Assembly: GCA_963662155.1 (NCBI GenBank)
Contig: OY759269.1
Location: 7,873,355-7,937,354 of the forward strand
Origin: Lamellibrachia columna
Taxonomy: Eukaryota > Annelida > Polychaeta > Sabellida > Siboglinidae
DNA: 64,000 nucleotides
Direction: 5' to 3'
A model generated the notes under the pieces. That model had not been told where the DNA came from. It saw only the letters and a list, made by a program, of their open reading frames with translations, and did no database searches. Made by a program: the position numbers and the translations under genes. The first letter of the stretch is position 1. Every line of letters starts with the position of its first letter. Shown in pieces: positions 1 through 22,592 of the stretch.

Positions 1-1140
1 CCATTTTGTAATCAGATGGACGTGATGATAAACGGCTCCGTCTGGCTATCTCGAAATTCTTATTCTCGAGCCTTGTTGGTAGCTAGAGGGGTAGCAAATT
101 CTCGCACAGGGGCGTCTTGCCCTAACTAATCCTACTAACGAAATGAATGACGGGTACTTCAACCCCAGCACTGGTATTTAGTTAGTAGGGCGTTGTGTAT
201 TGTTACGGAGTGGACCAGACTGGTGTCCTTTCAAATGTTAATTTCTCACAACTCAGGAGTACTATGTTCAATATCCAGGACATCGATACATGTTTAATGC
301 AAACATTATACGCAGACCAAACTGCTTAAACATCGTAGCCCGGACAGTAACGACGCCGTATCATATTTGATGGGAATTGTTCGGCATTTCAGAAGGGCGT
401 GTGACTTTTGAATATTGGGTCACCCCGGAAGGTCGTCGCTTCATAATGAGTAAAGATCGCAAACAAAACGTCGCCCACCAACAAAGTGATGCAAAACGAT
501 CGACGACAACAAAGGATAATATCACGCCACTTCACCTAATGAATACGCTACCTCGCATCCTATTACACAGCACGGAATTATACATGAAATGTATACGTGA
601 ACATGAAGCTGTATACATCTACGTACTTCTTCAACAAATGTTTTCTATTAGACATCTTGGTGCAAGTCGCCAGAAATAATGGAGACTTAGACATATGCGT
701 TTTTTCTTAATTGTGTTTAGAATGAAATTTATTCTGGACAAAGGTTTCAATTTGCGATGTATGATTTCTTTCAGTAGGCGTTTTGTTGCTTTTAATGTTA
801 ACAGTGACACTTTACTGAACTTACGCTGCAGAGTGTGGGAAACCGGAATGTTCTGCAGTGGCCGGTATCAAGTGAAATCACATGCATATATCATTGGTGG
901 ATCCAGACCCTGAAAAAGTTGGTGCATGGTTTCCAAAAAGGCACCAGTTCGCAGGACTCCTACTTATCCAAAGTTCTACAGGATAGGCACGCACGCACGC
1001 ACACGCATACATCATTTGATATGTCACAGGCCTCGTCATCGCTGATAGAATACCGTTTGCTTATTGGATCTGATCTTCTGCTGGGTCTGCCAGCCGATGA
1101 CGACAACACTTTCTTCCTGTATTATCTTAGAAGAGGTCTA
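1..1140. other. No recognised gene
   Basis: I see no exon, RNA gene or named element here. Short open frames have no family resemblance and no splice context. It may be intron or 5' flank of the SLC13 gene, whose first exon was not found; a search for a start codon followed by a hydrophobic helix ending in phase 0 at a GT found no convincing candidate. Confidence 0.4.
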
Positions 1141-1616
1141 CATGGTGTAATTGTTTTGTGCCACCACACATGGTGTAATTGTTTTGTGCCACCACACATG
1201 GTGTAATTGTTTTGTGCCACCACACATGGTGTAATTGTTTTGTGCCACCACACATGGTGTAATTGTTTTGTGCCACCACACATGGTGTAATTGTTTTGTG
1301 CCACCACACATGGTGTAATTGTTTTGTGCCACCACACATGGTGTAATTGTTTTGTGCCACCACACATGGTGTAATTGTTTTGTGCCACCACACATGGTGT
1401 AATTGTTTTGTGCCACCACACATGGTGTAATTGTTTTGTGCCACCACACATGGTGTAATTGTTTTGTGCCACCACACATGGTGTAATTGTTTTGTGCCAC
1501 CACACATGGTGTAATTGTTTTGTGCCACCACACATGGTGTAATTGTTTTGTGCCACCACACATGGTGTAATTGTTTTGTGCCACCACACATGGTGTAATT
1601 GTTTTGTGCCACCACG
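1141..1616. repeat. 28-bp minisatellite, 17 copies
   Basis: The unit catggtgtaattgttttgtg plus ccaccaca repeats 17 times without a visible difference until the last bases of the final copy. Because 28 is not a multiple of three and the unit has no stop codon on the - strand, all three - frames stay open. The apparent 150-210 aa ORFs are therefore artefacts, not genes. Confidence 0.97.
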
Positions 1617-3512
1617 TGTGTCTCCAGAATCACATCGCCGTGATTCTCATCAGTTCGAACGTGGCTTCTCCGGGCAATATTCCGATTTTCATATAGAATA
1701 ACCGTCTTTACTATGGGCAACAGCTTAACGTGATTCTCTCTCACACTGGTTTGCAAGCCCGACAACAGCTGCTGCCCAGTGGAAACTCATTGGGAATAAA
1801 TGCACTCTTAGCAAGAATCCACTTGCGTTTGGTAATGGTTACTACGAGGATAAGGCAGGATAGGGGAAGAAAATCGGAATGACTGGGGACACATGGCAGT
1901 AACTGGGGCAATGACCGGGGGACACATGGCAGTAACGGTGTCAATGCTCATAGTTTTTTGGTTATAAATATCTTCATCTGAGAAACAACCGCAAGAGGGC
2001 GCCACCCTGCAGTGTTTCGACAACTAATTCTGACTTGATGAAAAATTCCGGACGAAATGGGGGGGGGGGGGTGCCCCGGCCCCCAATGTACACCCCCTGG
2101 ATCCACCCATGTGTATATTGCTGGCAGAACGGCACCAGGGGCTTTGATTACGTTTGCTGACACGATCGCTATGAAATAGTTCTATGTTTACGTAACATTT
2201 ACAGCAAATTTGCTTCTCGCCGTGACGGAATCACATTTTCTTGACGTAATAACATAATCGTGACGGATTCAAACCAACATCTCAGTTTCTCAGACTCACA
2301 GTTTGGAACCTTCTTTGTAGAACTAGAAACTTATGTTTTAATAGTTCAAATCACAGATAAACAAGCCTTGCTCCCCTTGATCGGCAAATCCAAGTTTTAG
2401 GCCGTAGTCTGTCCTATTAACAGTGGCGTATTTAGGGGGACATTGAGCCATTGCCCCCCTTCCAAGATCCTAAATACGCTATTGTCTGTTATCCTTCTAA
2501 ATGCCTTGTAATTTGTGTAAATTCCAATACAACGGCAACATTGTTAAAACATCTTCAGAAAGAAAATTGTTATTCAAATATATGTGCTGATTAAAATAAT
2601 AGTAGCTGGACCGGGTGGAATTTTTTAAAAGCGAACAGAAGTCATGGTTTTCGGCCTATGCATCTATAATAGTTACTAAACATAAATATGTGCAACTACA
2701 GTTAAGCACATTACGCCAGTTGTTTACTAGGAAAACCTTGTTGAACACACAACATCTTAATTCTGGAAATATTCGCTCGCCAAATTATAATGTATTCGTA
2801 TACACCTATTTCTATTCTTGCCAATAGGATACGGCCATCCTATTTGCGTCCAAACTCAACTTATGTAACATATCTTAGCCTTTGTTTACTAAATTAGTCT
2901 TCTTTCTGGCAAAATAACACGTTTGAGACCTTGCATTGGTTCTGTGTATGCCGGCCTCCCTTAATACGTCACTTTAGTCTAGGTCACCCCGATTTAGTCT
3001 AGGTCACCCCGATTGTCTAGAACTGCGCGAACATGTGCTTGTTGGTCGCGCTGGTTAACATGTCAGCCCTCGGTCATTCGGAGAAATGACCGGATTCTCC
3101 AACTATCAGAACACATTCTTTACAACATTTACAAAACATTCTGAGTAAACCACTGGCGTGATATTCCTGATTTTATTTGCACATGGTTAGTTTTTATTAT
3201 ATCTTTTAGGTGCATAGACCCAAAACCAAGACTTCTGTTTCATTTTAATATTGGACTGCTCTACTTATCCTTTGCGTTTTAAGGCCTGATCAATTGTTGT
3301 TATATTCTGAGAAATTGATCTATCTGAGTAAGGACCAGTGCATTCCAAGAGGAAAACGAGGGAGTGCGCTCGCGATTCCGTCACGCTAATTGTGCGATTC
3401 CACCACGTACTAGGTGTGTCTAACAATAGTAGAAATACTATAATATATTCGATTGGAATTGTGGATACCTGTAAGTTTATCTATACACATATAGGACTAT
3501 GTATCTAGCTTC
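1617..3512. other. Intergenic or intronic stretch with minor repeats
   Basis: There is no gene here. It holds a short direct duplication around 1885-1940 (gggacacatggcagtaac twice), a poly-G run near 2059 followed by C-rich sequence, and a doubled 20-mer at 2974-3013 (tttagtctaggtcaccccga). It probably lies in the intron before SLC13 exon 2. Confidence 0.5.
2421..2484. mobile_element. Tiny hAT-like inverted-repeat remnant
   Basis: The left end cagtggcgtatttagg is mirrored by cctaaatacgctattg, with only about 30 bases between. The CAGTGGCGTA start resembles termini of many non-autonomous hAT elements. No clean 8-bp target duplication is visible, so it is probably an old deletion derivative. 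Confidence 0.4.
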
Positions 3513-3699
3513 CAGATATAAACTAACTACCCCTTGTTTGTTTGTATTGACAGGAGTTGAAGGCCGCGTACGGGGTGCTGGTGGTGAGATATAAACTAAC
3601 TACCCCTTGTTTGTTTGTATTGACAGGAGTTGAAGGCCGCGTACGGTGTGCTGGTGGTGAGATATAAACTAACTACCCCTTGTTTGTTTGTATTGACAG

Positions 3700-15513
<11,814 letters not shown>

Positions 15514-15595
15514 GTGCGAGACATGCGCTGTCTTCGTTTGCGCTAATTAGCGTTGATGTGGTGCGTGATCCGAAGTGGAAACGGCGCCTGGCACT

Positions 15596-15838
15596 GTGGA
15601 AATAACACCATACAATAATAGCAAACAATAACACCACAAAATAACAACACACAATAACAGCACTCAATAAAAACACACAATAGCAGCACATAATAACAAC
15701 ATACAATAACAGCACACAATAATAACATACAATAACACCACATAACAACAACACATAATAACAACACACAATAACACCTCACAATAACATACCACAATAA
15801 CAAAACACAATAACAAAACACAATAGCAGCACACATTT
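15596..15838. repeat. AATAACA-rich tandem array
   Basis: Degenerate repeats of acacaataacaacata immediately after the SLC13 stop codon, probably in the 3' UTR or just beyond. Confidence 0.85.
15665..15670 (+). terminator. Possible SLC13 poly(A) signal
   Basis: AATAAA lies about 150 bases after the stop codon. It is inside an AATAAC-rich tandem array, so it may be chance. Confidence 0.35.
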
Positions 15839-16013
15839 ATAGAATATATCATACATAATGTACAGTCTGCTACGTGTGAAGAAGGCACTGTGTTCATTGT
15901 TTATCTTGCTATTAACACTTTATCTCAAACGAATGGAACGATCGCCGAACAAATCCCGGGTGATTAACACCAACTCTCCGCTGGGTGTCTACAGTGTATG
16001 TATTTCCACAAAA

Positions 16014-16305
16014 ACAATGTTTATTTGAGTTACAGTTTCGTCCATTGTTGGTGTTTAGTCCACATAGTGTTGTAAATTCATCATGCTAAAGGAACCAAGC
16101 AAGAATGAATAGATACAATGTTTATTTGAGTTATAATTTGATCCCCTTTGGGAGTTTAGTCAACATATTGTTGTAAGTTCACCACGCGAAAGGTAGCGCA
16201 TAGGACCGAATATATACAATGTTCATTTGAGTTATAATTTCGTTCAGTTTTGGTGTTTAGTAAACAGGGTGTTGTAGTAAGTTCACATATGCAGTACATA
16301 TGAAA
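16014..16305. repeat. 101-bp tandem repeat, three copies
   Basis: Copies start at 16014, 16115 and 16216 with acaatgtttatttgagtta. They are moderately diverged. Confidence 0.85.
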
Positions 16306-16587
16306 TCAATTATGTGATGATCAGGTGATTATTACACGATCAATACTGACTCTAATGTGGATGTTCTACTGTTCTATATTGTTCTCTAACGTATGAAACT
16401 GCACGCAAAACGGGCCACGTTGGTATAGAACGGGAGGACGTGATGTGTAAATATATGTAGCTAACAGCGATAAGACGAGTCATTCGTTCCTTTGGAGAAA
16501 TGCTAGGTTAGCAGGCGAACACAGGTAAATCGTTTAACGCAGAACTATTGTATTGCAACAAGTTACCATCAACGTTTTCCATAATGT

Positions 16588-16692
16588 GGTAAGTTTGACA
16601 TTACTGCAGACAAAACATATATATCCATTTGAAGACAGTATTTTTCAAATAATCATTCTGGCGCGCACGCACGCACGCATACACGCACGCAT

Positions 16693-16735
<43 letters not shown>

Positions 16736-16865
16736 TACGTGCACACGAAAGTTTCTAACGCGATTCCACATAATACGATCAGCAACCGTTTTTGCTATAG
16801 CGAACAATGTTAGAAATCGTTGTCATGCTGATGTAACGTTGTAAAGCTAGTAATAATATAATAGG
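16588..16865. repeat. Interspersed repeat pair, copy 2
   Basis: Second copy of the 14429-14632 repeat, with a longer internal (CGCA)n tract at 16662-16735. Confidence 0.85.
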
Positions 16866-17796
16866 TACCATCTTGAAAAGGCAACGGACGATTCGTCAAG
16901 AGAGGTTTCACCAATTAACAACAGGGAATTGTGCGTTCCTACTGCTCTCATAGTTCCACTTCTCACGGTTCTGTGAGGTTCTCGGCTCTTGGTGACCATT
17001 CATTCATATTACGTGTCTGTCAGGGTACAATTGTACCACTCCTCCATCTGGAGGATTATTTCGAACTACAAAATGATGCTTGTTACAAGACCGTATTTGT
17101 AGACTTTCTTGTCGCGTGTAATGGATGTTGACATCACTGAAAGATCATATGTAAGCGTTAAGCTAGACAATCCTCCGCAACTTCGTTCACATGATTCACC
17201 ACAACACGGCCGAATATTCTGCTAGTAATGGAAAGAAGATTAGTCTTCCAATACGTATCTTATGTGTGGAATCCTTTCTTCTAGGTTTAAACTAATGTGT
17301 TCCATTTGTTTATCGCCGTCTGTCAGAAGTAATGCTCTTCTGATATATCTCCACGGATCTTTTACCCATGACAATTTGTTGTCAACATTTTCGTGACCAT
17401 TCAATATAAAAAAACATGACAACGTGATTATTTTACACACTGTTTAAAACTGTTAAATCAATATGAGCGATGTTTATAATAGACCACAACACTGTTCCAT
17501 CCGACAACATGTAAACTGATCAATAAATCGGCCAAGTATGAACAACATCGTCGAGGGTAAAGCCTGAAGAACAACTCTTCAACCAATAAATAATGTGGCA
17601 GTCCATCGCTACGTGCAAAAATATGTGCGTCGAACAGTGGAATCGTTGCCGGCTGAATAGCCTTATGCTACAATATATAGAGCTGGCCTCCTTTGCTATT
17701 TCTTCGTCGAATTTTGACCGAGCTGGTCAATAATAATTTAATTAGCTAAATGCCACATTTATACACACATGTCTACCAATAGCCGGGACCTTTCTA
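16866..17796. repeat. Non-coding block duplicated at 34840-35030 and 37300-38050
   Basis: Stretches such as ttatcgccgtctgtcagaa, gaccattcaatat, catgacaacgtgattatttt and actgatcaataaat recur in the same order at 37300-38050. The 16930-17000 part resembles 34845-34910. No gene is visible. It marks an older segmental duplication around the A/B gene cluster. Confidence 0.7.
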
Positions 17797-20700
17797 CATA
17801 ATAATAATAATAATAATAATTCCGTTTCTTAATATAGCGCTTTTTAGCTAACTAAATACCAATCAAAGCGCTTCACAATAATATGATGAGTTAACTAAAT
17901 CTAAAATATAAATTCACTAAATACATAAGGTAAGATAACAATAAATAAGCTAAGATAAAAAAGTAAATAAGCTAAGATAAATAAGAACACATTACTATGA
18001 CGTGTTGACCAAATGTAAAATATAGACTAATTAAATACATAAGATAAGATCAAATTAATAGTCTAAGGTAGATAAATAAGTAATCTAAGTGAAATAAGTA
18101 AGTAAAAATAAATAAATAATCTAAGATAAATCATTATAAAACAATAAATTAGTGTGTAAAAATACGATTTCAAACCGAACAATTTAAAACCAAGCAGCGT
18201 CATAGAATACAAATCAGTGTCATCAAGGCAGGTAGTGTGAACGAAATAAGTGAGTTTTTAGTTGTTTTCGGAAAGCTGCCAATGTCTCAGTTGTTCTCAC
18301 ACTCTTAGGCAAGCTGTTCCACATGGTTGGACCTGCCACTGCAAAGCTGCACCTTCCGACCGTTCTCCTCGGCACCGTCACTGCGAGCAATGTTGTGTCA
18401 CTCGCCGATCGCAATGCACGAGTAGGCGCGTTACGAGCTATCGCACAATTGAGGTAGTCCGGGGCCAAGCCATGCAGGATCTTATACATGCAAGTACAGA
18501 TCTTGAATGTTACTCTCATCTTGATCGGCAGCCAATGCAGCGATCGCAGAATCGGTGTGACGTGATCTCGCCGTCTGACACGGTTGATAACGCGAGCGGC
18601 AGAGTTTTGTGCTCGTTGGAGTCGGTTTGTCAGTCCATTGTTCAGTCCACCGAGTAGACCATTGCAGTAGTCGAGGCGACTCAGCACAAGACAACGTATT
18701 GCAGCATGGCACGCGTCTCGCGTCAGCAGGTGTCGGATTCTGCTGATCAGTCGCAGATGGTAATATGCCGAAGAGCAGTAGCTGGACACGAAGCGGTCCA
18801 ATTGCATATGCCTATCAAAGTAGCAGCCCAGATTTCTCACTGCGTCCGTAGATGTCAATGTTAGCCCAGGTAGCTCCAAGCTGGGGCTGCCATATACTCG
18901 TAGATTGTGCGGTGACTGCAGCACGATAAACTCGGTTTTCTCGTTGTTTAGTTTCAATTGATGTAACAGCATCCATGCTCGTATTTCTGCTATGCACTGG
19001 ATGATCAGCTGTTTTGCATTTTCCAGCTCATCAGACATCATGGGGTTATAGCTGACATATAGTTGGGTGTCATCAGCAAAGCGATGGAACAGCACATGAT
19101 TCTTCATACATATATCCGCAATGGATGTCGTGTACATATTGAACATCACTGGTCCTAGAACTGAGCCTTGCGGAACTCCATGGTAAATCAGAGTTGTGAT
19201 CGAAGAAGACGAACCAACCGTGACACACTGTGATCTGCCGGTCAAGTATGACCTAAACCAGTCCAATGCCGTGCCGCCGATGTTGAAACGTGAACCCAGA
19301 GTGTTCAACAATATGTCAATGTTAATTGTGTCGAATGCTGCACTCGTGTCCAGGAGAACCAGCATAACACACCGTCCTGAATCGAGGTTTCGCACTATGT
19401 CGTGTTGTACTCTCATCAGAGCTGTTTCAGTGGAATGGTGTTGTTTGTAAGCGGATTGCATTTTATCATGCAAGTTATTCGTCGTCATGTGCTGGTTAAG
19501 GCGTTTGAGGACAACGTGCTCGATCAACTTTCCGATGAAAGCGAGGTTGGAGATAGGACGATAGTTCCCTAGTTCGTTCTGGTCAAGCGAGGCTTTCTTC
19601 AGTAATGGTGTCACTAGGGCGGTTTTAAATTGTTTAGGAAATGTTCCTGTGATTAGTGACGCATTTACGATATTGACGAGCGTGGATAGCGTGGCGGTTA
19701 AAGTAGTTTTAAGTAGCCATGTAGGTAGCACGTCAAGTGGACAGCATTTCGTTGGTCTAGACTTGATGATCGCTTGCAGCTCTTCAGCGTCAGTTGAACA
19801 GAGACTGTTCAGACTTTGCAACGCAGGTGGAGCAGCAGGCAGGGTTGGCATCACGATACCTTCTATTGTTACTTTCGAGCGCGTAAAACCAACGACTTTC
19901 TGGATCTTTTCTTCAAAGAACTCAGCGAAGCCATTACACAAGATTTCATCGTTCTTGCGATCAGGCAATTTCCGGTCACTGCTTTCGGTTAGTGAATGTA
20001 ACACCTGGAATGTTGTTTTTGCATCAGCGTTGTTCAGTGCTGCATCGTAGTAAGCAACTTTTGCGTTTCTGATGTGTTGTTTGACGTTGTTTATTTGCGA
20101 CGTGTAGATCTGTTTGTCGATTTCGAGACCGGATAGGCGCCATTTTCTTTCGAGTGCACGTCGCTTTCGACTCAAGCACAAGGTTTCATCGTCAAACCAT
20201 GGCTGGCTTTTCTTGGATTTTCTAGTTCGCGACACAACCGGGGCATGGATATCGAGTGTGGCGGACACCGAATGTTCAAATTGTTGTAGGAGGTCATCAA
20301 CGCCATCGCTGATGTTGTCGTCGTGTGAAGTTATTGCGGCATGAAGGTCAGATTTGAACAAATCCAGGTTCACGTGACGGTAGTCGCGCTCTCGCCACTT
20401 GTTGGTTGGAAGGCGCGGCGCGTCTCCTTCAATAGAGAATATTATTGTGTGATGATCTGAGAATGTGTTCGGTAGGATAACAGCAGGGGATGTGAGGATG
20501 GTGTCTTCTTTTCGCGAGATAACGACATCCAGTGTGTGGCTGGAACGGTGCGTGGAACCAGTCATGTGCTGGACGAGTCCTGTCGATGCCATAATGTTCG
20601 TTATTCGGCTTACTCCAGGCGATAGTGCATTGTCGAAGTGAATATTGAAATCGCCCAATATCAATAGTCGTCCGGGGATGATCGCAAATGACGTTACAAG

Positions 20701-21460
20701 ATCTTCGAACTCGTTCAGAAAGTCGGATGTATTGGAAGATGGTGGCCTATATATCAACACAAAGTAGTACGATGGCTTGTCACACGACAGTTGTAAAACC
20801 TCGAAATGTGTCGGTGTCACTGCAGATCTGCGCACAACCAAGTTCAATGAACTTCTGTGCAGAACACCCAGACCACCGCCACGCTTCTGCGATCGGTTGA
20901 GTTTCTTAAACTCGAACCCCGGCTGGGTTAGATCGTTCACTATGTCTTGGTGCTCATCTCGCAACCATGTCTCTGTGAAGAAGGTGATGTCAGCAGCAGC
21001 ATCTAGTAACATTTCACTCACAACAGATACTTTGTTGCAGAGAGATCTGGTGTTTAGCAAAACAACTTTCAGTGATGGTGTTATTGTCCTTGTGCTGATA
21101 CTCGTTAGGTGGCGTACTCGAGGTACGGACTTAGCAGGTGCTATTGGTCGTGCAGATACAATTACACGTATCGGTCGTTGTTTGCGTGCACCTCCACGGT
21201 AACCTCGATGGGTGGGCCGCTGTAGTGCCACCCCTGCTTCACAAGCAGCTCTCCAGGCAGTATTGTTAAGCCTAAAGTGACTGGAGACCGCTGGGCCGTA
21301 ACCGATACAGGTAGTCTCGGGTCAAGGAGGGCGTGCAAGCAATGTCCACTTTGTTCGGGTAACACATGACTGATCGCCAACTTGTCAATGTCACACAGGT
21401 GCAATCACAAATGTAAGTCGGATAAAATAGTAGAAAGACACAAACACTTGATAAAATCAC
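17797..21460 (-). mobile_element. L2/CR1-type non-LTR retrotransposon, nearly full length
   Basis: The 3' end lies at the low coordinate. It has an (ATT)n tail at about 17799-17821 and the terminal sequence gcgctatattaagaaacgga, a style common to L2/CR1 elements. The 3' UTR runs 17822-18222, with one intact ORF2 upstream. No ORF1 is visible. The 5' limit is uncertain; sequence to about 21460-21650 may be 5' UTR. Confidence 0.85.
18223..21231 (-). CDS. ORF2p: AP endonuclease - reverse transcriptase of L2/CR1-type LINE
   Basis: This 1002-codon protein nicks target DNA and copies its own RNA onto it. The endonuclease covers about residues 54-268: LLNTRS with N60, FFTETW with E87, LILGDFNIH with D194/N196, LDVV with D235, and SDHH with D259/H260. 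The reverse transcriptase covers about 530-780: NYRPISN at 556, motif A LLDTSAAFDT with catalytic D628, motif B GVPQGSVLGP at 685, and motif C FADD at 718-721. A C-terminal region with KMRVTFKICTCMYKILHG and MWNSLPKSVR follows, as usual in this clade. The frame has no stop or frameshift and all catalytic residues are present, so the copy looks young and possibly active. The start could lie slightly upstream, since these ORFs often lack a clear initiator. Confidence 0.96.
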   Translation of the reverse strand: MALQRPTHRGYRGGARKQRPIRVIVSARPIAPAKSVPRVRHLTSISTRTITPSLKVVLLNTRSLCNKVSVVSEMLLDAAADITFFTETWLRDEHQDIVNDLTQPGFEFKKLNRSQKRGGGLGVLHRSSLNLVVRRSAVTPTHFEVLQLSCDKPSYYFVLIYRPPSSNTSDFLNEFEDLVTSFAIIPGRLLILGDFNIHFDNALSPGVSRITNIMASTGLVQHMTGSTHRSSHTLDVVISRKEDTILTSPAVILPNTFSDHHTIIFSIEGDAPRLPTNKWRERDYRHVNLDLFKSDLHAAITSHDDNISDGVDDLLQQFEHSVSATLDIHAPVVSRTRKSKKSQPWFDDETLCLSRKRRALERKWRLSGLEIDKQIYTSQINNVKQHIRNAKVAYYDAALNNADAKTTFQVLHSLTESSDRKLPDRKNDEILCNGFAEFFEEKIQKVVGFTRSKVTIEGIVMPTLPAAPPALQSLNSLCSTDAEELQAIIKSRPTKCCPLDVLPTWLLKTTLTATLSTLVNIVNASLITGTFPKQFKTALVTPLLKKASLDQNELGNYRPISNLAFIGKLIEHVVLKRLNQHMTTNNLHDKMQSAYKQHHSTETALMRVQHDIVRNLDSGRCVMLVLLDTSAAFDTINIDILLNTLGSRFNIGGTALDWFRSYLTGRSQCVTVGSSSSITTLIYHGVPQGSVLGPVMFNMYTTSIADICMKNHVLFHRFADDTQLYVSYNPMMSDELENAKQLIIQCIAEIRAWMLLHQLKLNNEKTEFIVLQSPHNLRVYGSPSLELPGLTLTSTDAVRNLGCYFDRHMQLDRFVSSYCSSAYYHLRLISRIRHLLTRDACHAAIRCLVLSRLDYCNGLLGGLNNGLTNRLQRAQNSAARVINRVRRRDHVTPILRSLHWLPIKMRVTFKICTCMYKILHGLAPDYLNCAIARNAPTRALRSASDTTLLAVTVPRRTVGRCSFAVAGPTMWNSLPKSVRTTETLAAFRKQLKTHLFRSHYLP

Positions 21461-21621
21461 TCACACCAGCGTCCTCCTGGTGTATTCATAAAACACATAT
21501 ACAAAGTTGAGCGCTGTAAACTGGGTAGACGTAGCAGAATCAGCTGTAGTTATGGAGAGCGTCGATCGGTGCAGCCACACAGGCGCAAGACCTTCATTGT
21601 CATCAAAAATATCACGATAAC

Positions 21622-22137
21622 GGCGGTTAATTGATATGTATTTAACATAGGAAGACAAAGCGAACGATTAAATATCGCTATTAGTTAATCAATTACGAAT
21701 GTGTCGATTGTCGTACGAACCGTGGGTGATGAGGTGCAAGCACTGAATGCATTTGATTTGGAGCAAGTGATGATGCATGATGCATGATGCATAATGCATG
21801 ATGCATGATGCATGATGTATAATGCACGTAATTATATCCTAGGATAATCCAGCAATAGTATGTTTGTGTGTTTGTATGTTTGCATATTTGTATGTTTGTA
21901 TGTTTGCATGTTTGCATGTTTGCATGTTTGTATATATGGTATGCTACTCCTCCTAGAAGCTTTGCATCTCAGGCACCAAAACTGTCAGGGGTTTTTCTAC
22001 GACCCCCACGGTGGGGTCGTCTCAGTTTTTTTTTTTTAACTCATCCTGCTATTGCCCTTTCTATGAATAATCGAATTACTATTGGCAGTTATTACGTACA
22101 ATTGTCCACGATGCTATGCGAACAATTACGTACATAG
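21622..22137. repeat. Interspersed repeat R1, copy 1
   Basis: Runs from about taggaagacaaagcgaacga to attattacgtacaattg. It is shared with 39040-39530 and 54540-54870. It contains a perfect hairpin acgacccccacggtggggtcgt, written here with its loop, at about 22000-22022. No ORF; probably a non-autonomous element. Confidence 0.75.
21768..21935. repeat. GATGCAT and TGTTTGTA short tandem repeats
   Basis: Palindromic gatgcat units at 21768-21826, then tgtttgtatgtttgca units at 21858-21935. The R1 copies at 39240 and 54725 carry the related cttgtatact array. Confidence 0.85.
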
Positions 22138-22592
22138 TCGAAGAGTTTTAGGCAAAAATACCATGGAACCTAAAGATTGAATACAAAAAGCTGATTTTTG
22201 CACCACAGATCCCTGAAAGGGTCCAAAGTAACATACTAAAAATCCACCTTTAGCTAAACGCAGAATTCAATATGACGTCCAAGATGGCGGCAAATCGTTG
22301 ATTAACTATACAACTTCTGAACCACTTATACTAGAGGGTAAGTGTTGATGTATAAGGTTTTTCACCATGCTGTATCCAAGTAACACAAATAAAACACTCT
22401 AGAATCATCAGAACATTCATTTATTTCATTTTCGACTCTAATCAGGTGTGAAGCCGCAGAAAAGGGTTAGAGTAGAGTAAAACAGTCAGTACTTGATTGA
22501 AACATAAGCTTGAAACCAGATATGCGTTTGACATTGCTGTAACATGTTTCAGCGATCTATCGTGTGTAGTCTGCTTTCGAGATGAAGCTTAC
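22138..22592. other. No recognised feature
   Basis: AT-rich unique-looking sequence with no exon or element that I can identify. Confidence 0.4.

Noticed and set aside
377..679. Candidate first exon of the SLC13 gene
   Set aside because: The 100-codon frame lacks a hydrophobic helix and ends without a donor in phase 0.
1141..1616. CRISPR-like array
   Set aside because: Units are contiguous with no spacers, and this is animal DNA.
1122..1765. Overlapping - strand frames of 149-212 codons
   Set aside because: They are translations of the 28-bp minisatellite in three phases.
20777..21202. + strand frames inside the LINE
   Set aside because: Shadows of the intact ORF2 on the - strand.
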